From Micropruina sp. (GTDB lineage: Bacteria; Actinomycetota; Actinomycetes; Propionibacteriales; Propionibacteriaceae): 64,000 nucleotides of DNA. Below the pieces are notes generated by a model that was not told the DNA's origin, did no database searches, and saw only the letters and a program-made list of their open reading frames with translations. The DNA lies in the NCBI GenBank assembly GCA_016711105.1, contig JADJTO010000002.1, positions 346,924 to 410,923 on the forward strand, in the 5' to 3' direction. A program made the position numbers and the translations under genes. Every line of letters starts with the position of its first letter. Positions within the stretch are counted from its first letter, which is position 1. Shown here piece after piece: positions 1 to 10,464 of this stretch.

Positions 1-665
1 TCCACGTCCACCGGGGCGAAATCGAGCTGCGGATCGTCCGATTGCAGCCTGGACAAGGCGATGATCTGGGAGACCAGCTCGTTCAGACGGCGCGCCTCGA
101 CCGCGATCCGACGGGTGAACTCGTCCACCATCGCTGGGTCGTCCCGGGCCGTTTGGGTAGCCTCGGCGAGCAACGAGATGGCCCCGATCGGCGTCTTCAG
201 TTCGTGGCTGATGTTGGCGATGAAGTCACGCCGGGTCGCGGTGAAGCGATGATCCTCGGTGCGATCCTCGGCGCTGAACAGCCACAATCCCGGCGGCAGG
301 GCGGTCACCCTGACCGAGAGGTGCATGGTGCCACCGGAGGGGTTGGGCACGTCCAGGTCGACGGTCAGCGGTTCGGCTGACTCCTTGGCTTGGCGCAACA
401 ACTCCGTCAGCGGCGCCGAGGAAAGCTGCGACCCATGGACGAGCGCCAAGCCCCGGGCGGGTGCACTGGCCGCGCGGACGGACCCGCTGGCATCAGCCAG
501 GATCACCACAGAGCGCAGCTGACTGATCGTGGCCAAGGCATGCTGATTGGTCACCTCTGCGGCGGCAACGCCTCGAGCCCGCCCCGACCAGACCACCGCG
601 CCGAAGATCAGGCCCGCCACCACTCCCAGGAAGACGCCCAGCAGGGCGGCGGCGACCGGAGTCAC
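1..665 (-). CDS. senX3: SenX3/PhoR-type sensor histidine kinase (3' end outside window)
   Basis: Membrane sensor kinase expected to phosphorylate a RegX3/PhoP-type regulator when phosphate is scarce. The start chosen is GTG at 665, behind AGGGGCGG. It gives one hydrophobic N-terminal helix (residues about 4-23), then a linker/PAS-like region. The H-box ISHELKTP has the phosphorylatable His near residue 154, and dimerisation helices follow. The ATP-binding catalytic domain lies beyond the left edge. It sits 42 bp downstream of pstB on the same strand, which supports a phosphate role. PhoU is not in the window. Family is clear; the phosphate assignment rests on context. Confidence 0.82.
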   Translation of the reverse strand, partial: MTPVAAALLGVFLGVVAGLIFGAVVWSGRARGVAAAEVTNQHALATISQLRSVVILADASGSVRAASAPARGLALVHGSQLSSAPLTELLRQAKESAEPLTVDLDVPNPSGGTMHLSVRVTALPPGLWLFSAEDRTEDHRFTATRRDFIANISHELKTPIGAISLLAEATQTARDDPAMVDEFTRRIAVEARRLNELVSQIIALSRLQSDDPQLDFAPVDV

Positions 666-707
666 CGCCGCCCCTGCGACGTCGCTAGCCCGAGTTCGAC
701 CAAAGGA

Positions 708-1535
708 TCAGCCGAAACGTCCGGAAATGTAGTCCTCGGTGCGCTGGTCGGCCGGACGCTCGAAGATCACTTCGGTGGTGTCGTATTCGACCAACTGGCC
801 CGTCCGGTCACCGGTCTCTTCGGAGGCCATGGCGGTGAAGAACGCGGTGCGGTCGGCCACCCGGGCGGCCTGCTGCATGTTGTGGGTGACGATGATGATC
901 GCGTACTGCTCGCGCAGCTGCTGCATCAGGTCCTCGATCTTCATGGTGGCGATCGGGTCCAGGGCTGAGCACGGCTCGTCCATCAGAATCACTTCGGGCT
1001 GCACCGCGATCGTCCGGGCGATGCAGAGCCGCTGCTGCTGGCCGCCGGAGAGGCCGAAGGCGGACTGCTTGAGCTTGTCCTTCACCTCGTCCCACAGGGC
1101 GGCGTCGCGCAGCGACTTCTCCACCAGTTCCTCCATGTTGTCGACCTGCATCCCGCTGACCCGTGGGCCGTAGGCGATGTTATCGAAGATCGACTTGGGG
1201 AACGGGTTCGGCTTCTGGAAGACCATCCCGATCCGCCGTCGCACCTCGATCGCATCCACCCCGCGGTCGTAGATGTTCTGGCCGTGATAGTCGATCACGC
1301 CCTCAACCCGGGCGCCGGGGATCAGGTCGTTCATCCGGTTGAGCGAGCGCAGCACCGTGCTCTTGCCGCAGCCGGAAGGGCCGATCAGGGCGGTGATCTC
1401 GCGGTCGCCGAACTCCAAGGTGACATCCGATACGGCACGGAACTTGCCGTAGTAGATGTTCACGTCGGTGCACGAAATGACCGGGCTTGGCGTGTCGACC
1501 AACTCGCGTGCTCGCGAGGTGTAGGTGCGCGTCAT
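708..1535 (-). CDS. pstB: Phosphate ABC transporter ATP-binding protein PstB
   Basis: ATPase of the high-affinity phosphate importer PstSCAB, on the cytoplasmic face of the membrane. Walker A GPSGCGKST (residues 52-60), Q-loop region GMVFQKPNPFPKS, signature LSGGQQQRL and Walker B VILMDEPCSALD are all intact. At 275 aa it is slightly longer than usual because of about 15 N-terminal residues, so a later start is possible. It is last of the pst genes, 16 bp after pstA, and precedes the sensor kinase. Confidence 0.96.
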   Translation of the reverse strand: MTRTYTSRARELVDTPSPVISCTDVNIYYGKFRAVSDVTLEFGDREITALIGPSGCGKSTVLRSLNRMNDLIPGARVEGVIDYHGQNIYDRGVDAIEVRRRIGMVFQKPNPFPKSIFDNIAYGPRVSGMQVDNMEELVEKSLRDAALWDEVKDKLKQSAFGLSGGQQQRLCIARTIAVQPEVILMDEPCSALDPIATMKIEDLMQQLREQYAIIIVTHNMQQAARVADRTAFFTAMASEETGDRTGQLVEYDTTEVIFERPADQRTEDYISGRFG

Positions 1536-1551
1536 GTCAGGTCCTGCTTTC

Positions 1552-2448
1552 TCACCAGCGCTGCTGGAATCGGTTACGAATGTAGATGGCCAGCGAGTTC
1601 ATGGCCATCAGCAGAGCCAACAAGACCATGCTGGCGGCTGCGGCCAACGTGTGGAAGCCGGCTTGAGGGCGGGAACTCCAGTTGAAGATCTGGATCGGCA
1701 GGGTGGTGTACCCGCTGAGCAGCCCGTTGGGGTCGAAGCGGAGGAAGACCAGCCCGCCCAGGAGGAGGAGTGGGGCGGCCTCGCCGAGGGCCCGGGAGAG
1801 GGCCAGGATCGACCCGGTCGCGATGCCTGGCACGGCGGCGGGCAGCGTCTGGCGAATCACCGTCTGCAAGGGCGAAGCACCCAACGCCAGCGAGCCATGC
1901 CGGATCTCGATCGGCACCGCACGCAGCGCCTCCCGGGTGGAGATGATGATCACCGGCAGGATCAACAGGGCCAGCGACATTGCGCCCACGATCACCATGT
2001 TCTTGTTCGTCAGCCCCAGCAGGGCCACCGCAGACAGGGTGAGCAGGCCGTAGACGATGGCCGGCACAGCAGCCAGGTTCTGCACGTTGAGCTCAACGAA
2101 CCGGTTGAACCGGTTGGTCGGGTCAGCGAACTCCTCCAGGTGGATGGCCGCGGCCACCCCCAGCGGAATCGCCATCGTCGCCGTGGTCGCGATGACCCAC
2201 ATCGAGCCGAGGATCGCCGGACGAGCTCCCGCCTCCAGCGGATCGGGGCCTGGGTAGTTGCCGAGCAGGGCACCGTCCCAGCGAGGCAGACCCTCGATCA
2301 CGGTGACCGCGATCAGCACGACCAGGAACAGGACGGCCACGAAGAGGCAGAACCACAGCGCGGCCATGAAGGCCATCGCCTTGGGGCTGTCTTCGCCGCC
2401 CTTGGCCCGGCCCAGCCGGCGCGGCACACTCAGGGTGGTGGTCGACAT
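1552..2448 (-). CDS. pstA: Phosphate ABC transporter permease PstA
   Basis: Inner-membrane permease that pairs with PstC. 298 aa with a cytoplasmic N-terminus, a first TM helix at about residues 30-50 and five more helices. The ABC permease EAA-type loop lies around SLALGASPLQTVIRQTLPAA. Its ATG shares a base with the pstC stop (TGATG), so the two are probably translationally coupled. Reading frame intact. Confidence 0.95.
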   Translation of the reverse strand: MSTTTLSVPRRLGRAKGGEDSPKAMAFMAALWFCLFVAVLFLVVLIAVTVIEGLPRWDGALLGNYPGPDPLEAGARPAILGSMWVIATTATMAIPLGVAAAIHLEEFADPTNRFNRFVELNVQNLAAVPAIVYGLLTLSAVALLGLTNKNMVIVGAMSLALLILPVIIISTREALRAVPIEIRHGSLALGASPLQTVIRQTLPAAVPGIATGSILALSRALGEAAPLLLLGGLVFLRFDPNGLLSGYTTLPIQIFNWSSRPQAGFHTLAAAASMVLLALLMAMNSLAIYIRNRFQQRW

Positions 2449-3423
2449 CAGTAGGCCTCTCGGAAACGTCGGACGAAGGCAATGCTGATCGCGTTGACCA
2501 CCAGAGTGATCACGAACAGCAGGAGTCCGACCGCGAACAGCGTGTCGTAGGCCAGCGAACCGACCCGTGAGTCACCCAGGGCGGCGTTGGCGATGAAGCT
2601 GGTCATGGTGAGACCCTGCTCCAGCGGACCGCCGACGATGCGAGCCTGGCTACCGGCGGCGATGGCCACGATCATGGTTTCGCCCACGGCCCGGGAAACG
2701 CCCAGGATGATGGCGGCGACGATTCCCGACAGGGCTGCTGGGAAGACCACGCGCAGCGTGGTCTGCATCCGGTTGGCGCCCAGAGCGGCGGAACCTTGAC
2801 GCAGGGCGTTCGGGACTGCTGACATGGCGTCCTCGCTGACCGAAGCCACCGTGGGGACGATCATCACGCCCATCACCAGGCCGGCCGCAAGCACGCTGAA
2901 CGCCCCGGTGGTGAAGCCCAGCCAGTCGCGCAGCACGGTTTGCTGGACGAAGGTCAAAGCGAACAAGCCGTAGACCACGGTCGGCACGCCGGCCAGGATC
3001 TCCAGGATCGGCTTGAGCAGCTTGCGCACCCGCCACGGTGCGTACTCCGCGAGGTAGACCGCCGCCCCCAAACCCAGGGGAACTGCGGTGCACAGGGCGA
3101 TCAGCGTGGTCCACAGGGTTGCGGTGACCAGGGGCACCACCCCGAAGCTGGCGTTGGCGAACCGCGGCGCCCAGCGGGTTCCGAACAGGAAGTCCATCAC
3201 CGAAACTTGGCGAAAGAAGTCGATCGAGGGGATGAGCAGGGCGACGACGATGCCGATGGTGATGGCGATCGACACCCAAGCCGACAGTTTCATTAAACCC
3301 AAGGTGATGGTCTCGCCCGGGCGCGACCGAGCTGCCAGGAACCCTGCGGGAAAGTCCCGCCCCACCGGGGCGGGACTTTCCGTGGGTTCGATCACAGCAC
3401 TCACGCGATCGAGCGTTGCAGCC

Positions 3424-3446
<23 letters not shown>
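2448..3446 (-). CDS. pstC: Phosphate ABC transporter permease PstC
   Basis: Second permease subunit of PstSCAB; 332 aa, about six TM helices, with the EAA-type loop near GSAALGANRMQTTLRVVFPA. ATG at 3446 is chosen because AGAAGG lies 6 nt upstream; it overlaps the end of pstS by 23 bp. GTG at 3404 is an alternative. The first ~45 residues are low-complexity and contain a perfect 15-bp hairpin, so the true N-terminus is uncertain. Confidence 0.92.
3349..3381 (-). promoter_or_regulatory. Perfect 15-bp hairpin at the pstS-pstC junction
   Basis: GGAAAGTCCCGCCCC is followed by a 3-nt spacer and its exact complement. It lies within the first ~35 codons of pstC as called, 43 bp after the pstS stop. 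No T-run follows on the transcribed strand, so it is not a classic terminator. Such a structure after a binding-protein gene could block 3' exonucleases or limit downstream translation, letting PstS outnumber PstCAB. The structure is seen; the role is inferred. Confidence 0.6.
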
Positions 3447-4383
<937 letters not shown>

Positions 4384-4464
4384 GCTGTGTCCTTTCGGAA
4401 GACCGCGCGAAGGGATTCGCTGCGGTAGGCGCACTGCGCGCCTGGGTTCATCCAAGGGGATGAA

Positions 4465-4482
4465 GGTGAACTGATGGTGAAC
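4465..4482 (-). promoter_or_regulatory. PHO box (PhoP/RegX3 operator) upstream of pstS
   Basis: On the minus strand two GTTCACC units are spaced exactly 11 nt apart (GTTCACCATCAGTTCACC), followed by TTCATCC. This matches the 11-nt direct-repeat PHO boxes of Streptomyces/Mycobacterium PhoP-type regulators. It ends about 80 bp before the pstS start and lies in the shared upstream region with the divergent DUF2510 gene. Confidence 0.8.
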
Positions 4483-4544
4483 GGGAATGACCCGGGTGCT
4501 GAATCCACCCCTCCGCCTGCGCGAGGCCCGCGTAAACTCTGCCC

Positions 4545-5399
4545 GTGAGTAACGCAGGCTGGTATCCCGATCCGGGCGGTCAACCGGGGATGTATCGCTA
4601 CTGGACGGGCTCGTCCTGGTCTGCGGCGGTCACCCCCAACCCCCAACAGCCTCAGCCAGGGCCCGGGGCGCCTGGCGCGCCCGGCACCGCGGCGGGCGCC
4701 CGCCGGAAGACCCCGCTGGGTTGGTGGCTGGGCGGCCTGGCCGCGCTGGTCGCGATCGCGCTGGTGATCTGGTTCGTGTTTCAACAGGTGAGTGGCCTTC
4801 TCGGCGGCACCACCGGCCCGGTGTCGAACCCGACGGCAGGCGTCTGCCCGCGGAGCACCGGCGAGACCCCGACCGCTCGCGCGCGTGCTGCAGACGGACG
4901 GGTGCATGGCGGCAAGCTGTCCTTCCCTGAGCTGGGTGCCCCGTGGACAGCACCGGAACCGGAATGGCGTGTGCCGTTCGGCAGGGACGCCCTGACTCAG
5001 ACCGTCAGCATCGAGCCGAACTACGACGGGAACAGCAGTTGGGTCGCCTCGGTGCTGGTCGGCGAACTTGTCGCCGGCGACGGCTTCTTCAGCCCGCAGC
5101 AGGGCTCAGAGATCGTCGTCAAGTGCATCATGGGCGTGTTCTACGGCGACGCCGAAGTGGTCCGCGACGACAAGGTGAACAAGGCCACCACCCTTGACGG
5201 CAAGGACGCTTGGCTGGTCGAGTCACACCTGACCTTCGACATCCCCAACCTGAAGACGAAGGGCGAGTTGGCGATCATCCTGATCGTGGCCACCTCGCTG
5301 GAGTCGTCCAGCATCTTTTACGCCTCGATCCCCGATACGTCGCCGCAGTTGGTGCAACCTGCCCGGGACGCGATGAAAGCGCTGAAGGTCAGCGAGTAA
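4545..5399 (+). CDS. DUF2510 membrane protein with extracytoplasmic domain
   Basis: 284 aa from GTG. The N-terminus (AGWYPDPGGQPGMYRYWTG) is the actinobacterial DUF2510 motif, followed by a Pro/Gln/Ala linker. One TM helix (about residues 62-86) precedes a ~195-residue domain predicted outside the membrane. That domain has two cysteines and no enzyme motif I recognise. Divergent from pstS, sharing a 161-bp intergenic region, so phosphate control is possible but unproven. Function unknown. Confidence 0.8.
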   Translation: MSNAGWYPDPGGQPGMYRYWTGSSWSAAVTPNPQQPQPGPGAPGAPGTAAGARRKTPLGWWLGGLAALVAIALVIWFVFQQVSGLLGGTTGPVSNPTAGVCPRSTGETPTARARAADGRVHGGKLSFPELGAPWTAPEPEWRVPFGRDALTQTVSIEPNYDGNSSWVASVLVGELVAGDGFFSPQQGSEIVVKCIMGVFYGDAEVVRDDKVNKATTLDGKDAWLVESHLTFDIPNLKTKGELAIILIVATSLESSSIFYASIPDTSPQLVQPARDAMKALKVSE

Positions 5400-5402
5400 G
5401 CC

Positions 5403-6588
5403 TCAGTCGGCGCACTCCATCAAACCGAGCCGGGCCTTGAGCGCCAACACCCGGCCGGCCGATTCGGCGATCCGTTCCCCGAGCGCGGGGTCGGTAGCGG
5501 CGGCCGTGGTCAAGCCTTCTGCCATCGCCGCGGTCAGCCGAGGTTCGGCATTGATCGTCAGGTCACCACCGGCTCGGACGAAGCGGAGCGCTCGGAGCCG
5601 CGCGGGAACCGTCCGCATGGAGGCGGCGGCGCCCAGATCGTCCGAGATCACGACGCCGTCGTAGCCGAAGTCGGAGCGCAGAATGTCGATCACCGTCGGG
5701 GAGAAGACGGCCGGACGGGCCGGATCGATTCGGCGATAGACCACCGTGGACACCATGATCGAGTCCACCCCGGTGGGCGGCCTCCCGGAAGGGCTTCAGT
5801 AACAGATCGTCGGCGGTGGTGTCCCGATCCACCACCGAGGCGGCGAAATCGGTGTTGCCTCGAACCTGACCGATCCCCGGAAAGTGCTTGACCGAGGCCG
5901 CCACCCCGGCGTCCTCAAGGCCTTGCCTGACGGCCTCAACCTTCGCCGAGACTCGTGCGGGGTCGGCACCGTAGCCGCGACCCAGCGCTCCGATCGGATC
6001 GTTCCGGCCGGCCCAGGCCGCGGGGACGACGTCGGCCACGGGGGCCAGGTTGTAGCGGACGCCGGCCCGGCGCAGTTGCTGGCCCCAACGAGTGGCCCGT
6101 CGAGTCAACTCGGCGTCCGTGAGGCGGGCCTGATCTCGGGCGCTGGGAATCCGCTCGAAACCGGGGCCCTGCAAGCGTTGCACCAGCCCACCCTCCTGGT
6201 CGGCGGCCACCAGCAACGGAATCTCCTGCTTCACCGAGGTGAGCCGCTTCACCTCGGCAGCGGTGGACTTCACCCCAGCGGTGGAGTTGCCGAGCAGAAT
6301 GACCGACCCGAGCCGGTACTTGCTCACCAACGCCCGCTCGGCGGCACTGCCGCTGTAAGTGCCGAGCATCAGCAACTGCCCGACCTGTTCGCGTCGGCTC
6401 AGCCCCGCCGCCAGCGCCGAACACGCGGCCGGGCCCGGTTCAGGAGCCGCGGTCGGGCTGATGGTCGGGGTAACCGTCGCGGGCCCCGACGGGGACGGGC
6501 TGGACGGGGTCGGCGCCGGAGTCGCGGTGCACGCGCTCAAACCCAGCGCCACGGCCAGGGCGACTCCGCGAAGCCGGAACGAGCTCAC
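5403..6588 (-). CDS. nagZ: NagZ-like family 3 glycoside hydrolase lipoprotein (one frame break)
   Basis: Predicted beta-N-acetylhexosaminidase that cleaves N-acetylglucosamine from peptidoglycan fragments. GTG at 6588 gives a lipoprotein signal with lipobox LSAC and a Pro/Ser/Thr linker. GH3 landmarks follow: QVGQLLMLGT, AADQEGG, KHFPGIG, and VVISDDLGA carrying the expected catalytic Asp. One break near 5780 separates the KHFPG part from the catalytic-Asp part, and both halves match the family. The start overlaps the mycothione reductase stop (GTGA). Released GlcNAc would suit the nag genes at 12.5-17.3 kb. Confidence 0.87.
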
Positions 6589-7976
6589 GCGTCGAGGGGC
6601 AGGGCCAGCAGGGCGTTCTCCACCACCTCGGCCAGCGCGGGGTGGATCCAATACTGGCCGCGAGCCATGGTCGGCACGTCCAGCCCGAACGACATCGCCT
6701 GGATCAACGGCTGGATCAGGGTGCCGGCGGCGGGGCCGATGATGTGGGCGCCGATCAGCAGCTTCGTGGTGGGGTCGGCGAGCAGTTTGACGAAGTGATC
6801 GGAGTCCTCCATCGCCCAGCCGAAAGCTACGCTGCCGTACTCCTGGCGGGCGGTGACGTAGGGCACACCCTGGGCCTTGGCCTGCTCCTCGGTCAGCCCG
6901 ACCGAGGCGATCTGGGGGTGCGAGAAGATCGCGTGCGGGACGAACCCGTGGTCACTCTCGATCATCCGCCGGGGCTTGATTAGGTTGTGCTGCACCACCC
7001 GCGCTTCGTGGTTCGCCACGTGCTTGAGCCCCCACGGCGAGCCGATGTCACCCAGGGCGAAGATGTTCCTGGCGGTCGTCCGCTGGTACTTGTCGACCAA
7101 CACCAGGCCGCTCTCGTCCACCTTGACCCCGGCGGCGTCCAGGTTGAGCGTGTCGGAGTTTGGCGTCCGGCCGATCGCGATCAGCACCTGTTCGCCCTCG
7201 AAGGCGTAGTCAACGCCGTCTTCGTCGGTGGCGGCGACCAGGATCGCGCCCTCGTCGGTGCGGTCGAAACCCACCACCTTTTGCCGAAGCCGGACGTGTA
7301 CCCGCTCGGCGATCAGGTCGGTGAAGCGCTCGCTGATCTCGACGTCCTCGCCGCGGAGCAGCCGGTCGGAGCGCTGCAGCAGCGTGACCCTGGTGCCCAG
7401 CGCCGAAAAGATGTGGGCGAACTCGGCGGCGACGTAGCCGCCACCGAGGATGACCAGGGTGCGCGGCAACTCCTCCAGGCGCATGATCGAATCCGAGGTG
7501 TGCAGCCGAGCCGCGATCTCGGGCACCTCCATGCCGGGAAGGTCGGGCAGCACCGGACGGGTTCCGGCGGCGAGGACGAACTTCTCGGCCTCAATCACCT
7601 GCTCACCGACCTGGAGTTGCTTCGGGCCGACGAAGTGGGCGGCCTCACGGAAGAGGGTGACGTGCGCGTTCTGCTCGCGCCAGGCCTCGCCCGCCGCCGA
7701 GATGCCGTCGATCCGTCCGAAGATGCGATCCCGGATGTCGCCCCAGCGAGCCCTGGCCGGCCCCAGGTCGCCCCCCAGCCGGGAGGATTCCCGCGGAACC
7801 AGGGCCAGATCGGCCGGATGCACGAACATCTTGGTCGGGATGCAGCCGGCGTTCAGGCACAGCCCGCCGAAGCGTTCGCCCTTGTCGACCAGGGCGACGG
7901 AGCGATCAGCGAATCGTTCGTCGATCAGCGAGTTCCCTGAACCGCTCCCGATCACGCACAGGTCGAAGTTGAGCAT
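6585..7976 (-). CDS. mtr: Mycothione reductase
   Basis: Flavoprotein disulfide reductase that regenerates mycothiol, the actinobacterial substitute for glutathione, using NADPH. 463 aa. FAD-binding motif VIGSGSGNS and redox-active GGLCLNAGCIPTKM (two Cys) lie near the N-terminus, the NAD(P)-binding VILGGGYVAAEFAH in the middle. The C-terminal GQYWIHPALAEVVENALL carries the catalytic His and is typical of Mtr rather than lipoamide dehydrogenase. The GSGSGNS motif also favours Mtr. Frame intact; the stop overlaps the nagZ start. Confidence 0.9.
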   Translation of the reverse strand: MLNFDLCVIGSGSGNSLIDERFADRSVALVDKGERFGGLCLNAGCIPTKMFVHPADLALVPRESSRLGGDLGPARARWGDIRDRIFGRIDGISAAGEAWREQNAHVTLFREAAHFVGPKQLQVGEQVIEAEKFVLAAGTRPVLPDLPGMEVPEIAARLHTSDSIMRLEELPRTLVILGGGYVAAEFAHIFSALGTRVTLLQRSDRLLRGEDVEISERFTDLIAERVHVRLRQKVVGFDRTDEGAILVAATDEDGVDYAFEGEQVLIAIGRTPNSDTLNLDAAGVKVDESGLVLVDKYQRTTARNIFALGDIGSPWGLKHVANHEARVVQHNLIKPRRMIESDHGFVPHAIFSHPQIASVGLTEEQAKAQGVPYVTARQEYGSVAFGWAMEDSDHFVKLLADPTTKLLIGAHIIGPAAGTLIQPLIQAMSFGLDVPTMARGQYWIHPALAEVVENALLALPLDA

Positions 7977-7993
7977 GGTGCTGATTCTCCCAC

Positions 7994-8935
7994 TCAGACG
8001 CCGGCGTAGGAGTGCAGCCCACTGACCAGCAGATTGATGCCGACGAAGTTGAACCAGAAGCAGACCAGCCCGAGAACCGCGATCCCGGCTGCCCGGCGAC
8101 CCTTCCAGCCGGCCGTCGCGCGGGCATGCAGGTAACCGGCGTAGATCACCCAGGTGACCAGCGACCAGGTCTCCTTGGGGTCCCAGCCCCAGAAGCGACC
8201 CCAGGCGAACTCGGCCCAGATAGCCCCGGCGGCCACGGCGAACGTCCACAGCGGGAACGCGAAGGCGTGGAAGCGGTAGGCGATGGTGTCGATCTTGCGG
8301 ATGTCGGGGATCCGCCCGAGGTAACCCCCCACGCTGCCCCGCCGCTGCGCCCGCTCCTTGAGCAGGTACAGAATGGACGCGATGCCGCCCACGTTGAACG
8401 CGGCCCCCGCGACCAGGGCGGCCATGATGTGCACCACGAACCAGACCGAATGCAGGGCAGGCACCAGCGGCGCCACCGCCACGTACAGGACGGTCACCGC
8501 CAGGCCCTGACTGATCGCGGCCAGGAGCGCGGTGGGCAGGCCCAGCCAGCGCATGTCGAAGCGGGCGGCCAGCACCAGGTAGGCGGCCACCACCACCGCC
8601 AGCGCCGTGGTGACGAACTCGTACATGTTGCCCCAGGGCATCCGGTCGGCGGCGATCCCGCGCAGCACCACGGCGACGAGGTGCACCGCCCCGCCGACCA
8701 GCATCAGCGCCAGGCCGACCCGTCCGAACATGTCCAGCCGGAGCAGTCGGCGCTGCGTGGCCGGCGCCAAGCGGTCGGCCAGCTCGTCCGGACCGCCGGC
8801 CCCGACCAGGATCGAGGCATCGACGGAGGTCGGTTCCAGGCGTCGAGCAACCGCCCATTCGGCCGCGAAGGCGACCACCGCGAGCAGGTAGATCACCATC
8901 GAGGTGACCATGGCCAGACTCGAATAGGCACTCAT
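7994..8935 (-). CDS. ccsB: Cytochrome c biogenesis protein CcsB (CcsA/ResC family)
   Basis: Membrane half of the system II haem lyase that, with ResB, moves haem outward and attaches it to apocytochrome c. 313 aa, about eight TM helices, with the haem-binding tryptophan-rich loop WGRFWGWDPKETW. Conserved His residues occur in HSVWFVVHIM and RFHAF. Start ATG overlaps the resB stop (ATGA). Last gene of the phosphatase-resA-ccdA-resB-ccsB operon. Confidence 0.94.
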   Translation of the reverse strand: MSAYSSLAMVTSMVIYLLAVVAFAAEWAVARRLEPTSVDASILVGAGGPDELADRLAPATQRRLLRLDMFGRVGLALMLVGGAVHLVAVVLRGIAADRMPWGNMYEFVTTALAVVVAAYLVLAARFDMRWLGLPTALLAAISQGLAVTVLYVAVAPLVPALHSVWFVVHIMAALVAGAAFNVGGIASILYLLKERAQRRGSVGGYLGRIPDIRKIDTIAYRFHAFAFPLWTFAVAAGAIWAEFAWGRFWGWDPKETWSLVTWVIYAGYLHARATAGWKGRRAAGIAVLGLVCFWFNFVGINLLVSGLHSYAGV

Positions 8936-10464
8936 GTCGTCCCCTTTCCAGCTGTGGCTGCTTCGATCAGCTCGTTCAGTTCATCGTCCATCCCGCCGCG
9001 ACCTTCGGCCCGCTCGAGCCCGGCCACCTCGACCCGATCGCCGACGACCCGCAGCCAGATCCGCCGCGGTCGGATGAACAGGGACAGGCAGAGGCCGGTC
9101 ACCGCCACCAGCACGGAGACCAGCACCAACCACAGGCCAGGGGTATGGCCGACCTGCAGTTTCGTCCAGCGCTTCCAGGAGTCGAAGCTGATCGACCCGC
9201 CACCGGGCAGGTCGAACGACTCCCCCGGTTTGAGCCGGAAGGCTACCTTCTTCTCCCCCTCGGTCAGTTGCACCAGGCCGGCCTTGTCCAGGGAGTAGAC
9301 GTTTTCGGGCGCTCCCGTCTCCTCGCGGGGCGGGCCCGTCCAGGCTGTCAGGAACAACTCGGGGTTGACCGCGTCCGGGAAGACCGAGCGGGTGCCGAGT
9401 TCGTCGGTCACGGTCGCGGGGAGGAAGCTGCCCTCGAAGGCGAGACGGCTGGGGCGCGCGTCCGGGGCCTTGATCACTCCGAGCGAGGTGAAGTTTCCGT
9501 CTTGGGGCAGGAAGGGCACCGGACCGGAGAAGGCGACGTCACCTGCCCCGTCGCGCACGGTGACCACCGGGGCGTACCCGTGCCCGACGAGGTGGACGGT
9601 GGAGGAGCCGAAGATCAGCGGATTGTTCACCTCGATCACCCCCGGACGGGTCTCGCCGGCCTCCGCGACCCGGACCTTGGCCAGGAACAACCTGGCCGCC
9701 CCGCGCTGCACCGGCCCGGTTTCGAACTTCACGTCGAACTGGTCGACCCAGATGGTGAACCGGTCGAGCTGTTCGGGCGCGAAGGCGGCCCCGGTGGTGA
9801 GGTCGTCGTACTGGGTGAGCGTGTTGGAGAAGGCCTGGCCCTCGACCACGATCGTGTTGCCCTTGTAGCCCAACAGCGACGCCCAGGCCAAGCCGATCAG
9901 CATCACCACCAGTGAGACATGGAAGACCAGGTTGCCCAGCTCGCGGGTGTAGCCGCGCTCGGCCGACACCGAATCCTCCAGCCGCCGGACCCGGAAACCG
10001 CAGGATCGCAGCTGCTGCTCAGCGGCCTGCAACACCGACTGGGCGGGTTCGGCGGTGCTGGCCGTGCGATAGTCGGGCATCCGTTGCAAGCGCTTCGGGG
10101 TGAGCGGCGGAGGTGCGTTCAGGGCCCGGACGTACACCCCGATCCGGGGAATGATGCAGCCGATCAGCGAGATGAAGAGCAGCAGGTAGATCGCCGCGAA
10201 CCAGGGCGAGGCGTAGACGTCGAAAAGGCCGACAGCATCGAAGGCCGGGCCGACGAGTGGGTTGTCGGTGATCCAGTCCTTGACCCGGATCGGGCTGACC
10301 GGACGCTGCGGCAACAGTGAACCGGGGATCGCGGCCAGCGCGAGGGCGAACAGCAGCACCAGGGCGGTCCGCATCGAGGTCAGCTGCGTCCACAGGAAGC
10401 GACCCAGCTCGCCACCCCGCAGCGGCGCGGCTTCGGTTGCCGCTTCGGCTGTCACCTGGGTCAT
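8932..10464 (-). CDS. resB: Cytochrome c biogenesis protein ResB
   Basis: Partner of CcsB in system II cytochrome c maturation. 510 aa from ATG at 10464: three N-terminal TM helices (about residues 35-55, 85-110, 180-200), a large extracytoplasmic domain, and a C-terminal TM helix (LWLVLVSVLVAVTGLCLSLF). The TGATG overlap with ccdA and ATGA overlap with ccsB indicate translational coupling. In-frame sequence continues upstream but overlaps ccdA, so the shorter start is preferred. Confidence 0.93.
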   Translation of the reverse strand: MTQVTAEAATEAAPLRGGELGRFLWTQLTSMRTALVLLFALALAAIPGSLLPQRPVSPIRVKDWITDNPLVGPAFDAVGLFDVYASPWFAAIYLLLFISLIGCIIPRIGVYVRALNAPPPLTPKRLQRMPDYRTASTAEPAQSVLQAAEQQLRSCGFRVRRLEDSVSAERGYTRELGNLVFHVSLVVMLIGLAWASLLGYKGNTIVVEGQAFSNTLTQYDDLTTGAAFAPEQLDRFTIWVDQFDVKFETGPVQRGAARLFLAKVRVAEAGETRPGVIEVNNPLIFGSSTVHLVGHGYAPVVTVRDGAGDVAFSGPVPFLPQDGNFTSLGVIKAPDARPSRLAFEGSFLPATVTDELGTRSVFPDAVNPELFLTAWTGPPREETGAPENVYSLDKAGLVQLTEGEKKVAFRLKPGESFDLPGGGSISFDSWKRWTKLQVGHTPGLWLVLVSVLVAVTGLCLSLFIRPRRIWLRVVGDRVEVAGLERAEGRGGMDDELNELIEAATAGKGTT

